Part shown: piece by piece, positions 39,984 to 48,401 of the stretch
Layout of the letters: each line of letters begins with the position of its first letter
Position numbering within the stretch: the stretch's first letter is position 1
Origin: a virus
Virus record (IMG/VR): IMGVR_UViG_3300014913_000759
Coordinates: 1-64,000 of that record
DNA: 64,000 bases
Strand: one strand, 5' to 3'
The notes under the pieces: generated by a model
The model's database searches: none
The model's input: only the letters and a program-made list of their open reading frames with translations
Told to the model about the DNA's origin: nothing
Made by a program: the position numbers and the translations under genes

Positions 39984-41028
39984 AATACTCCTTTAAACCA
40001 GTCATGAAAATAATTTTTTCTCTTATGTCCTCGTACAGATCTGTGTCTTCTTTCAATAATTCCTTGACATTCTCCTCACCTTGACCAAGCTTTCGATCAC
40101 CATAACTATACCAAGAACCGTTTCTATCGATGATACCAAGACTTATTCCCAACGTGAGTGCCTCCCAATGCAAGTCAAAGCCCTTGCCGTAAATCAAAGG
40201 GACTTGTGCCTTCCTATAAGGAGGTGCTAGTTTGTTCTTTACTACTTCAATCTTAGAGTGGTGGCCAATGGCTTCACCAGAGACGGGATCTATAATTCTA
40301 TTGGACTTATATTCGGCTCCCTTAATAGATATCCGGCCTGTTGCGAAGAAAGGAAGCGCTTCGCCGCCGGTTGGAGTTTCTGGATTGCCCATACCTCCAA
40401 CCTTATATCGGATTTGGTTGATAAAAATAACAAGTGTGTTTGTTTCATTAGCAATAGGTGTAATTTTTCTTAGTGCCTTGCTCATGAGGCGTGCGTGTAA
40501 GCCGATGAATGTATCATCCATATCGCCTTCCGCTTCTGCCTTTGGAATTAATGCACTTACAGAGTCGATTACCACCAAATCTACTGATGATGTCTTTAGG
40601 AGCGTTTCAGCCGCGTCAAGATTGTCCTCACCTGAATAGCCTTGAACAACGAGAATATCATCCAAGTTAGCCCCCATTTTCTTAACCAATGATGGGTCTA
40701 ATGCGTGTTCAGCATCTATAATAGCAGTGATTAGGCCACGGTTCTGTGCTTCGATCAGTGTGTGTAGTGCTAATGTGGTTTTTCCGCCAGATGGATTACC
40801 ATAAATCTCATAAACTCTTCCTCTTGCCATCCCACCTCTTCCCAAAGCTATGTCCACGCTTAAACTGCCTGTGGATATAGTAGGGATGATCATATCACTA
40901 TGATCACTAAGATAGCTTACAATGCTCCCATACTTCTTCTGTATCGCTTTTTTGGCGATGTCAAAACCAGTTGGGGTTTTGGCAGCGGAGCCCTTCGGCT
41001 CCGCCGCTGCTTTCTTCTTTTTAGGCAT
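39970..41028 (-). CDS. recA: RecA recombinase
   Basis: 352 residues, close to bacterial RecA length. Walker A is GNPSGGKTT (77-85), Walker B the LVVIDSVSAL segment, loop L1 about EAEGDMDDTFIG, loop L2 the NQIRYKVGGMGNPETPTGG stretch and the C-terminal domain ends at GLKEYYESN. A 20-residue Lys/Ala-rich N-terminal extension precedes the standard start. It catalyses strand exchange in repair and recombination-dependent replication. A GC-rich hairpin sits in its N-terminal coding region. Confidence 0.94.
   Translation of the reverse strand: MPKKKKAAAEPKGSAAKTPTGFDIAKKAIQKKYGSIVSYLSDHSDMIIPTISTGSLSVDIALGRGGMARGRVYEIYGNPSGGKTTLALHTLIEAQNRGLITAIIDAEHALDPSLVKKMGANLDDILVVQGYSGEDNLDAAETLLKTSSVDLVVIDSVSALIPKAEAEGDMDDTFIGLHARLMSKALRKITPIANETNTLVIFINQIRYKVGGMGNPETPTGGEALPFFATGRISIKGAEYKSNRIIDPVSGEAIGHHSKIEVVKNKLAPPYRKAQVPLIYGKGFDLHWEALTLGISLGIIDRNGSWYSYGDRKLGQGEENVKELLKEDTDLYEDIREKIIFMTGLKEYYESN
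40985..41004 (-). repeat. 8-bp GC-rich hairpin near the recA start
   Basis: A perfect stem GCGGAGCC/GGCTCCGC with a 4-nt loop lies about 25 bases inside recA, in the Lys/Ala-rich N-terminal extension. It is much more GC-rich than its surroundings and could pause ribosomes or RNA polymerase. Confidence 0.5.
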
Positions 41029-41042
41029 TTAGGGTATGCTCC

Positions 41043-41891
41043 TTATTCGCCTTTACCAGCTTCGTCACGAGAGGTGTCGATAGCCATGGTATGCTCGTCT
41101 CTATCTCTTTTACTCTTTCTCATATCGGCGCACTTCACGGATGTGTAGTTGTCGTCGAACAAGAAATTGAACACCTGATCTTCCAAGAAGCTGTAGATCG
41201 AGGTGATCGGAATAAAATAGGAAAGATGCGTGATAGCATCAGCGGAGAAGCCGCCCATGTTAACAGCGATTCTACTTGGAATACCGATAAATTCATACGT
41301 ATCGGCCAAGTAAAGTGATCCACCAGAATTTCCGTAGATCGTAGGAGCAGTAGACAACCAATATGGATAGTTGTCGATGATGTCAGTAAAACCTGTGAGA
41401 TTACCCTTGGTCGCCAGCGGTGGATGCCCCATGCCACAACCAACAGCGTAAACGTCCATAAACATCTTAAGACGTTTTTTGTGTTCGTCTTTAGGGAACA
41501 CGGTCGCTACAAACTCAAAAGGCTTGGTGCTTCTTACCCTGAGCAACGCGAGGTCCATGTCCTTATCGTAACACATAATTTCCGCTTTGTAGGCACTGTG
41601 GCCACTTTCCCAAGAACCGTACTCAAAATCAAACAACTCTACCGTACAGTCGGCCAGGACGTCAGTCTTGACCTCTCTCTTAAGTAGTGTGCTCCACTTC
41701 TTCTCAACGCGAATATTGTCGTTGATGACGTGGCAATTTGTCAGAACATAAGTTTCATGTCCTTCTTCGGGGCTCCCTTCAGGAACTGGTTTACTATAAA
41801 TGACCGTACCAGAGCCGCCGGCCTTGTCAGTTCTTACTCTAACCGTCGGATAGAGTAGATTTTCATGTCTCTCTTTCAAAAGATCGTCCAT
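41043..41891 (-). CDS. Trypsin-like serine protease
   Basis: 282 residues with a chymotrypsin/HtrA-type fold and an intact catalytic triad: LTNCHV (His54), DMDLALL (Asp113), YGNSGGSL (Ser189). It has no signal peptide, so it acts in the cytoplasm, and no PDZ domain. The last 60 residues are charged and hydrophilic (RKSKRDRDEHTM). It could process virion precursors or a host target. Location between beta-clamp and recA genes is unusual for such a protease. Confidence 0.83.
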   Translation of the reverse strand: MDDLLKERHENLLYPTVRVRTDKAGGSGTVIYSKPVPEGSPEEGHETYVLTNCHVINDNIRVEKKWSTLLKREVKTDVLADCTVELFDFEYGSWESGHSAYKAEIMCYDKDMDLALLRVRSTKPFEFVATVFPKDEHKKRLKMFMDVYAVGCGMGHPPLATKGNLTGFTDIIDNYPYWLSTAPTIYGNSGGSLYLADTYEFIGIPSRIAVNMGGFSADAITHLSYFIPITSIYSFLEDQVFNFLFDDNYTSVKCADMRKSKRDRDEHTMAIDTSRDEAGKGE

Positions 41892-41906
41892 AGTGTTCTC
41901 CTTTCA

Positions 41907-42512
41907 TTAATCCAAATTTCTTTCAATTTCATCCAAATCCCCGAAGCCGTCTGGCTCGGCATCGTATACTTTTTCCAAGTCTTCGATGTATTTCTTCCTC
42001 CTTTCTTCAGCGGTTTTTAGTTTGTTCTTATTTATTATCTGTATCGCTTTATCAGTTATCCAACCACAATTCTTTTGACCCAATATACCAAACGATATAG
42101 GAACAGTAAAATTAAACTCAGCTTCGTGATTAAAAATAGTGTCTATTATTTCGGCACACTCTTGAAGAGCGGCCTTGAAACCATAACCACAAGCATCCAT
42201 TCTAGATTTCACCAAAGCGCTGGCAAGTTTTCTGTGTTGTGCAAGATTTCTGTAACTGGTTTTCAGCTCAGGATGGAGCCTGTCAGATAAACCATAGAAA
42301 TGAAATATAAGATCATCCAATTTACTTATATTTGTGTGTGTTGGCTTGTCTGGTTCGACTACCTTAAACCCTTTGTACCTTAGATACTTTACACAGGCCT
42401 GCGACAACACTTTGTGCTTCTCTTCCACACTAGTGAACAAAGCACCTTGCTCCAGATCTTTAAGGGCCTCGGAAATTTCTTCTAAGATTACCTCAAGTGG
42501 TTTTTTGGCCAC
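41907..42512 (-). CDS. Helical hypothetical protein
   Basis: 201 residues, largely helical, from a GTG start at 42512 with AGGAGG before it. Two cysteines near YGFKAALQECAEI and an acidic end (DGFGDLDEIERNLD) are visible. It is located between the beta clamp and protease genes. No motif is recognised. Confidence 0.6.
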   Translation of the reverse strand: MAKKPLEVILEEISEALKDLEQGALFTSVEEKHKVLSQACVKYLRYKGFKVVEPDKPTHTNISKLDDLIFHFYGLSDRLHPELKTSYRNLAQHRKLASALVKSRMDACGYGFKAALQECAEIIDTIFNHEAEFNFTVPISFGILGQKNCGWITDKAIQIINKNKLKTAEERRKKYIEDLEKVYDAEPDGFGDLDEIERNLD

Positions 42513-42514
42513 GG

Positions 42515-43645
42515 CTATCTCCTCCTGATTGGTGTAATCAGGGCTTTCTGATCCTGGAAATTGCCGGAATCAAATATAAAAACGCCTTTTTCGTCTGAGA
42601 ATTTTATGAGTACTTTATCGTCATTGATGGCTTCTACTGTTTGATAGAGGAACTTACCATTAATATCGATAACAAATCCTTGTGTGTACTCAACATCAAA
42701 ATCACATTCGAAGCTGGCGTCATCATTGTACAGCTTTATTTTTCCATTTTGAATCTCAAATGTTAATCGATGATTATCATCACTATTTAACAGCTCTGTG
42801 AACGGAGAGATCACGCCCATCAAAGCCTCCTTGTCTGCCGAGATGGTGTGCTCAAAAGTATCCAGAACCTGTTTATACTGCGGATAGTCCTGACCAATAA
42901 CCAACCAACCATGAAAAACCACGTCTTCAAACTTGGCTTTTATTTCTCGGCCATCTATCTCAAAAAATATCTGTGTCTCCTCACCCAAGGCTCTCCTCAA
43001 ACCCATTATAAAATCGTATCTTAGAATAAAACTTTTGCCAACTAGGTCATTGTTATTCTTAACAGAATACTCCGAAAGAATACGGCCGTTGGTGCCACAA
43101 AAATAGATGTCATCCTCACTAAAAGAAACACTCATTCCTTGGATAAACGTCCTCTGCTCTGTCGGATCCATCGCATAAATAACTTTGCTGACTGCTTTTT
43201 TAAAGATACTTGAATTTAGAATGAAGTTTGCTTTGCCGAATGGCTTAGGCTTTTGCAGTCTCATGTCGTTGAAGGTGTCTAACTTCAGGCTTCCTCGGGA
43301 CTTCTTTCCGTTCTCATGGACAGTCTTGACTGTGACTTTAAGATGCTCATCATAAACAAAACGCACATCTTTGGTGCCATATTCGCCGTCCCATGGAGTA
43401 AAAGAACTTGCAAAAGACTTGATCTTACCATAAAGGGTGGTAACAGAGCCAGGCTTGCTGACCTCTGCCTTTTCGGAGAGAACCGTGATGGCCGTAGAGC
43501 TATTATTCGAGACAAAAAGGACGGTATTGTCCTCTTTGGCCTCAATAAAAACTTGACCGGTAAAGTCGTTGACATTGACTTTAGCGGTCACGGCTAACAA
43601 CCTAATAATCCTCTGTAACTCCTTAGTCTCAATACAAAAATCCAT
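42515..43645 (-). CDS. dnaN: DNA polymerase sliding clamp (beta subunit, DnaN)
   Basis: 376 residues from ATG 43645 (AAGGA 9 bases upstream; a GTG at 43651 is possible). The three-domain clamp is recognisable from domain ends such as TFIQGMSVSF, GRILSEYSV, KFEDVVFHGWLVIGQDYPQYKQVL and the terminal ALITPIRRR, in place of the usual V-x-P-M-R. It would encircle DNA as a dimer and tether polymerases. First gene of the replication operon, behind the promoters at 43715-43824. Confidence 0.88.
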   Translation of the reverse strand: MDFCIETKELQRIIRLLAVTAKVNVNDFTGQVFIEAKEDNTVLFVSNNSSTAITVLSEKAEVSKPGSVTTLYGKIKSFASSFTPWDGEYGTKDVRFVYDEHLKVTVKTVHENGKKSRGSLKLDTFNDMRLQKPKPFGKANFILNSSIFKKAVSKVIYAMDPTEQRTFIQGMSVSFSEDDIYFCGTNGRILSEYSVKNNNDLVGKSFILRYDFIMGLRRALGEETQIFFEIDGREIKAKFEDVVFHGWLVIGQDYPQYKQVLDTFEHTISADKEALMGVISPFTELLNSDDNHRLTFEIQNGKIKLYNDDASFECDFDVEYTQGFVIDINGKFLYQTVEAINDDKVLIKFSDEKGVFIFDSGNFQDQKALITPIRRR

Positions 43646-43714
43646 GCTCACAAATCCTTTCTCTATCGTTGTCTTCTACCTTAATAAGGTTAGTTTATTC
43701 GTGCCCTTATCTAC

Positions 43715-43742
43715 ATTATAAGCATAATTCGACTTTTGTCAA
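43715..43742 (-). promoter_or_regulatory. Consensus promoter of the replication operon
   Basis: TTGACA (43737-43742), a 16-bp spacer and TATAAT (43715-43720), both hexamers exact. The transcript should start near 43708. A hairpin ACCTT-AAT-AAGGT (43678-43690) and an AAGGA ribosome site follow. It heads the run dnaN to the glycan locus. Confidence 0.82.
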
Positions 43743-43745
43743 GGG

Positions 43746-43785
43746 CTTTTTTAATTTTTTTTTAAAAAAAATTTAAAACACTAAC
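43746..43785. other. AT-tract palindrome in the control region
   Basis: A run of eight or nine T followed by eight A, flanked by more A/T (T8A8 palindrome at 43756-43771), between two promoters. It could mark a weak terminator, a bend or a melting site next to the beta-clamp gene. No GC-rich terminator stem is present. Confidence 0.4.
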
Positions 43786-43796
43786 CCATGGTTTAA

Positions 43797-43824
43797 AACA
43801 TAATACAGGATTTGTATTTGTCAA
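43797..43824 (-). promoter_or_regulatory. Second promoter upstream of dnaN
   Basis: TTGACA (43819-43824), a 16-bp spacer and TATGTT (43797-43802). Its -10 neighbourhood GTATTATGTTTT is almost identical to the promoter at 7390-7417. Lies 8 bases beyond the stop of the tail protein gene, so it separates late and replication units. Confidence 0.65.
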
Positions 43825-43832
43825 GAAAAATT

Positions 43833-46424
43833 TTAAACAAATTCAGCCCGGTCATCATAACCCAAGATGAATTTCTGTGGTTGCGGTGAAATTGAGGCAG
43901 ATAGGCCGTCGTTTTCAGGCGTGAAATACTTCGGAACTATACGGCATGCCAGGTCTGAGTATGTTCCGACGGCCTTAATCATACTTGATAGTTCTGCGGA
44001 GTCATAAGACGTTACATAGTGTATGGCAAAACGTATAGCCTCATCTAAATTGTTAAACTTGGAAAGGTCGTATAGTGTCTTGAGACGGTGGAGTTTCCTT
44101 CTGACATTAAGTTCGATATCTTCAGGTATATATGAGGCCACGTCTATTTTCCATCTATTAGTGATGTCATATTTATATACTTTATTTTCGGCCTCTACCC
44201 AGAAATACTCAGGAACTATAGTCTGGAAATAGAGCTCCACCACATTATACCAATTGACCTGCTTGGCATGATTCAAATCATAAACCAGCTCCCTAACTTT
44301 AATATTATCAAACTCATACTCTTGTAACCATACCGGTGTTAATGTAGCACCCATATCGGTGTACACATATGTTCCAGTTATAGTGGCAGACAGGTAGGCA
44401 CGTTGTTTATAAACATCTATAACTATAGGTATTTTATCCTCAATTCTATAACCCGTACCTATAGTTAAGGACACCGGTATTCTATCTGCGTGTACATATG
44501 AGGCGGCGTAACCCACCGTTGCTCCAAGGTTGGCTTCGTATGTTGGAATATCTTTTCCTGTTATCTGTGCTGCCAACTCTTTGAGATATGAAAACTCCAT
44601 TGTTGCACTCATATCCTTGTGGCCCGAGCCTCTGCATATGAAGTTTATTATACCTCCCAAATTGGAATGTTCCATAGTAACAACAGACAATGCTGCCGTC
44701 ATAAATATCATCTTTGGATTAATAAACGCAGACAAAGATCTTGTGTAGCCTTGTGGTGTCAAATAGGCACCTAAATTTCCAGGACTATGTGCCGCTATAG
44801 ATAGTGCCAAATCGCCCTGCTGCATGAGAATTGTCGCTGGGTAGAGATATGCTGTTAAGTCTGAGGACACCTCTACTGCCTTCGCTGCCTTTATATATGC
44901 CGGCAAATCTTTAGGTTCACCGGTGATATTTATATAAGCTTGTAGATCATTTGGGCCATATTTACCATTAAGATATGCTGGCAGGTCTTTCGTGTCCCAA
45001 CCATGGATAAATCCTGACAGGTCTTCCGGCTCTATACAAAACACGTATGCTGTCAAATTCTCAAGATACGTTCCTCGAATGTAACCACTAAGGCCTTCAT
45101 ATTGCAGCGCTCTAATCCAACCGGCTAGATCGAACGTGGCCTCTCTAACCCACCCTTTAATAAGTGCTGTAATGTTTTTAGGTGGATGTGCGGCTACGTA
45201 CGCTGGCAACTGGCGCATGTCGTTCCAGTCTATAAATGCGCCTAGATCAGACTGCTGCCAACCATGAATATGGCCAGGAAGATGACCCATTGGCCACACC
45301 TTCAAATAGCCCGGCAAATCCTGTGGCGGTACTGGGTGTAGCTCCGCTGGAAGGTCGATGTACTGTAGCGCATTCAAGAAAGCAGGAAGATCTGCATCTC
45401 CTGGGTACATCTGTCTTAAGAAACCACCCAGATCTCGGAATTCTCTAGGCTGCGCAAAGATATATGCTGGCAAATCTTCAGAGAAAATTTTAGAAATTAT
45501 AGCTCCCAAGAAATCAACACACCTATAGCGCTGCCTACCTTGTACGTACTGCGGTACGCCATCATCATAACCTATAAAATAGGCTTTAGGCGTCAGTGCC
45601 TGACAGTAAGAACCAACAACACTTGCTCCAAGGCTGCTGGGGTGCGTTACTCCGCCAACAATATTAGCCGTTAAATCTCTATATTCACTAAATATTTCAT
45701 GACCTGCTATGATAAAAGAGCCCAGATCAGCCTGAGAGGATGTCCAGCCTCTAATCGTACTTGGTAAATCTTCTTGTGATGTTTTCCAAGCTCTTATGAA
45801 AGCAGGCAAAAAATCAACACATCTGTATATTGGCCTGCCACCCAGGAACTGCGGAACACCTTCATCGTATCCTATAAAATACTGCTTTGGTGAGAGTTGC
45901 TGACAACGTACACCCGTTATAGCGGTTGTCATGCCACCTATAACCCCGTACTCCGCGCCTCTAATGAACCCTGACAAATCTTTTTGGCCGTGAAAAAACT
46001 CCTCTTCTAAACCGGTAATCTCGGCTGTTATATCTTTTGTGGATTGCTGTAAAGAGCGCAGTCTTGCCGACAGAAAATCAACACATCTAAATTCCTGTTT
46101 AGTTTCTAAGAATTGTGGCTCGCCACTGTCATAACCTATAAAATAGCTCTTGGGGCCAAGCGACTGACATCTCACAGCCGCTATTGATGCGGTTAAATTG
46201 CTTGGTAGGTGGCCTGTGATTGAGGAGCCAAGCGAGCCTTGTGCCGTAATGGTAGAATATCCTAAAATAGACGCGCCTAGATTGCCATGACTATATAGTC
46301 CTGCATCGCCTGCAGGATAGAGCTTCTGGTATGAGCCATCCTTAAGTGCCCATCTAAGCACCTGGGAACCAGAATAGCCAGCAGGAAAGATCTTAGGGTA
46401 TGTAGTTTGTCCTAATATTGGCAT
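43833..46424 (-). CDS. Tail-associated protein with D-L-x-A-x-I repeats and threefold two-cysteine modules
   Basis: 863 residues. From about residue 48 to 650 the chain is a long series of short degenerate units (DLPAYIKA, DLGAFIDW, NLTAYVFC, DLSGFIHG and many more) spaced about 15-25 residues. Three copies of a 36-residue module with two Cys (85-121, 173-209, 273-309; core PK.YFIGYD.G.PQ and RCVDFL) lie in the first third, and a partial echo (QKFILGYDD) ends the protein. The family is not recognised. It is probably a fibre or spike built from a repeating fold. The ATG overlaps the upstream stop as TAATG. Confidence 0.7.
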   Translation of the reverse strand: MPILGQTTYPKIFPAGYSGSQVLRWALKDGSYQKLYPAGDAGLYSHGNLGASILGYSTITAQGSLGSSITGHLPSNLTASIAAVRCQSLGPKSYFIGYDSGEPQFLETKQEFRCVDFLSARLRSLQQSTKDITAEITGLEEEFFHGQKDLSGFIRGAEYGVIGGMTTAITGVRCQQLSPKQYFIGYDEGVPQFLGGRPIYRCVDFLPAFIRAWKTSQEDLPSTIRGWTSSQADLGSFIIAGHEIFSEYRDLTANIVGGVTHPSSLGASVVGSYCQALTPKAYFIGYDDGVPQYVQGRQRYRCVDFLGAIISKIFSEDLPAYIFAQPREFRDLGGFLRQMYPGDADLPAFLNALQYIDLPAELHPVPPQDLPGYLKVWPMGHLPGHIHGWQQSDLGAFIDWNDMRQLPAYVAAHPPKNITALIKGWVREATFDLAGWIRALQYEGLSGYIRGTYLENLTAYVFCIEPEDLSGFIHGWDTKDLPAYLNGKYGPNDLQAYINITGEPKDLPAYIKAAKAVEVSSDLTAYLYPATILMQQGDLALSIAAHSPGNLGAYLTPQGYTRSLSAFINPKMIFMTAALSVVTMEHSNLGGIINFICRGSGHKDMSATMEFSYLKELAAQITGKDIPTYEANLGATVGYAASYVHADRIPVSLTIGTGYRIEDKIPIVIDVYKQRAYLSATITGTYVYTDMGATLTPVWLQEYEFDNIKVRELVYDLNHAKQVNWYNVVELYFQTIVPEYFWVEAENKVYKYDITNRWKIDVASYIPEDIELNVRRKLHRLKTLYDLSKFNNLDEAIRFAIHYVTSYDSAELSSMIKAVGTYSDLACRIVPKYFTPENDGLSASISPQPQKFILGYDDRAEFV

Positions 46425-48400
46425 TATCCGCTCGTAGTTGCCACTGGTGTCATGAACATCGCACCAGCAACGTCGTAGTCTAATCCATATCTTCCTGGTT
46501 TATAGAAGGTAACCACAAACCTCTCGTCGGGCGAAGCCGGAACTCCAATCTCAAAATGGCCGTTAGCATCCGTAACATCAGAGACTACAAACTCGCCATC
46601 TAAATCAGAAACTATAACATTACAAGGTTCTGTTAATAATCTACTATATTTATCGTGAACTGTTCCAGAAATAACACTCGGTGGATAATTTTGTTCTGGA
46701 CCGTAGGACACTAACGTATCCCAGGTAGAGTTATAGCTGGCCTTTATATACGACCCCGACCTATCTGTTTTTGAAATTCTGACCTCATCTAATATACCAT
46801 CAAAAGAATAATAACCATCCATATATCCTATATAATTATACCCATCCGTATTGGCCACAGTGGTTGTGTTTGTTGCCACCTGGCTACCTGCCCACTCACC
46901 ATCTTTATATCTTTGTAGATTATCGCCAGTCCAGACAAAATCTATAGCTGTCCACACATCCTGTGATATAGATATGGTTCTGGAAGGCTGTGATGCGTCC
47001 GCCATCTCACACTGACAAACTATAACACTGCTACCACTGTTGCAGTAAACCCAAGGCACTCTTTGCCCACCACTGCCTCTAGCAAATATGGCCCTATATT
47101 GGTCGAATGGTACAACATCGGCTTTAAGAACAAAAGATAGTGTAAAAGATGATTTGCCATCTAATTCCGAAAGGTTGCCTCCCATATTCACATATTCGGT
47201 TGACGAAGGATCAAAATTCAAGCCGCGGCCTGCTTTAGCGGTTAACAAATTTGGCGTGCTGTTTGGTGTGCCATGATTGACTAAACTAGTAGAATCTTTT
47301 ACACTATTTGATCCGCTTGGACTAGAACCATCATTTTCCATATGGTACACACCAATGTAATCACTATCCCACACGTTTTTTGCTGCAGCATCTCCTAGTT
47401 CTCCAATATAATCAGTATTATCTGTTTTAGTGTAATCGTAGTATAGATATAGTTTAGTATCCCTATCTGCGTAAACCGTTGGTACCTTAGTCCATGCTAT
47501 ACACCTATTTAATCTAAATTGAAGGTCTTCCAGCTCGACAGGTAACTGTGTTCCATTTTCGTCTGTTATAGCCATCTTTTGTCGACCATAAAAATGCCGT
47601 ATGGTTCCTGAGTTTACAACAAAATTATCCACATACGCAACTAGTGTTGTATCTCCGCTTGAATAGTCGTAATTATATAGAAGGTGGAATGTTTCAGTGT
47701 TTGAACTCCAACTCCCAATTGAAGAGGAGCCTGCGGTTATCCATCCACCTCCTACATCATAGTACAGTGTCATAGTGCTTCCGCTTCTTATGTGCCGTGT
47801 TTTCCACGAGGTCGGATTGTGATAATAGGATGTACCATAAGTGCTTGCACCACCATTTACTATTCTAGATCTAAACATCATAGGGTTTGTTGGGCCATAA
47901 GAGGCGGAATCATATATTACCTGCATCATGGCGTAGTTGGTGCTTGGATTGTCTTTATCTCTTGTATAGGTATATAGTAAGAAATATTCAGAATCTGTTT
48001 CTGCAGCATCATAACCCGAATGATATTCTAGACTAAAAGAAGTTGTTATGAAATTCCATCTCGTATAGGCTCTAAGTTGTGCGTAAAGATTAGTACCTAC
48101 GGTGGTGCCACTCATGGTGAGTTTATTATCTGCTACATAAAAACTTGCACCAGTCGGTGTGCCGAGTGACCATGTTTTTAGGTTTATTTCGCCGCTAGTA
48201 AAATCATCACTAAAATCATAGTCGGCCTCACTAAGCTCAGCCTTCATACCCGACATTACATCAGCACTGTTGGTGCCGCAACTGTTTCTGAGATTTAAAA
48301 ACAGAGGAAAATCATTAATGTCTTCATCAATAAGATCGTGATCTATGGTTATCTCTATTCTTTTTGCCCAATCTGATAACCAACTACTATTGAATGTCAT
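46424..48400 (-). CDS. DUF2341/jelly-roll tail protein 1
   Basis: 658 residues. The DUF2341-like N-terminus (W..RI.ITIDHDLI...L.DFPL) is split by an inserted ConA-like jelly roll (about 63-262, DDFTSGEINLKTW) and resumes at GTQLPVELEDLQ to about 333. A LamG domain follows at about 345-560 (DSTSLVNHGTPN, ILDEVRIS). The last 80 residues form a carboxypeptidase-regulatory-like barrel (SGTVHDKYSRLLTEPCNVIV). This modular make-up is typical of cell-surface adhesins and phage fibres. Ribosome site GAGGATAC. Confidence 0.78.
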   Translation of the reverse strand: MTFNSSWLSDWAKRIEITIDHDLIDEDINDFPLFLNLRNSCGTNSADVMSGMKAELSEADYDFSDDFTSGEINLKTWSLGTPTGASFYVADNKLTMSGTTVGTNLYAQLRAYTRWNFITTSFSLEYHSGYDAAETDSEYFLLYTYTRDKDNPSTNYAMMQVIYDSASYGPTNPMMFRSRIVNGGASTYGTSYYHNPTSWKTRHIRSGSTMTLYYDVGGGWITAGSSSIGSWSSNTETFHLLYNYDYSSGDTTLVAYVDNFVVNSGTIRHFYGRQKMAITDENGTQLPVELEDLQFRLNRCIAWTKVPTVYADRDTKLYLYYDYTKTDNTDYIGELGDAAAKNVWDSDYIGVYHMENDGSSPSGSNSVKDSTSLVNHGTPNSTPNLLTAKAGRGLNFDPSSTEYVNMGGNLSELDGKSSFTLSFVLKADVVPFDQYRAIFARGSGGQRVPWVYCNSGSSVIVCQCEMADASQPSRTISISQDVWTAIDFVWTGDNLQRYKDGEWAGSQVATNTTTVANTDGYNYIGYMDGYYSFDGILDEVRISKTDRSGSYIKASYNSTWDTLVSYGPEQNYPPSVISGTVHDKYSRLLTEPCNVIVSDLDGEFVVSDVTDANGHFEIGVPASPDERFVVTFYKPGRYGLDYDVAGAMFMTPVATTSG

Positions 48401-48401
48401 C

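Noticed and set aside
47625-47633. Perfect DnaA-box sequence TTATCCACA.
   Set aside because: It is a single copy within a tail-protein coding region, with no cluster and no adjoining AT-rich region, so it is probably by chance.
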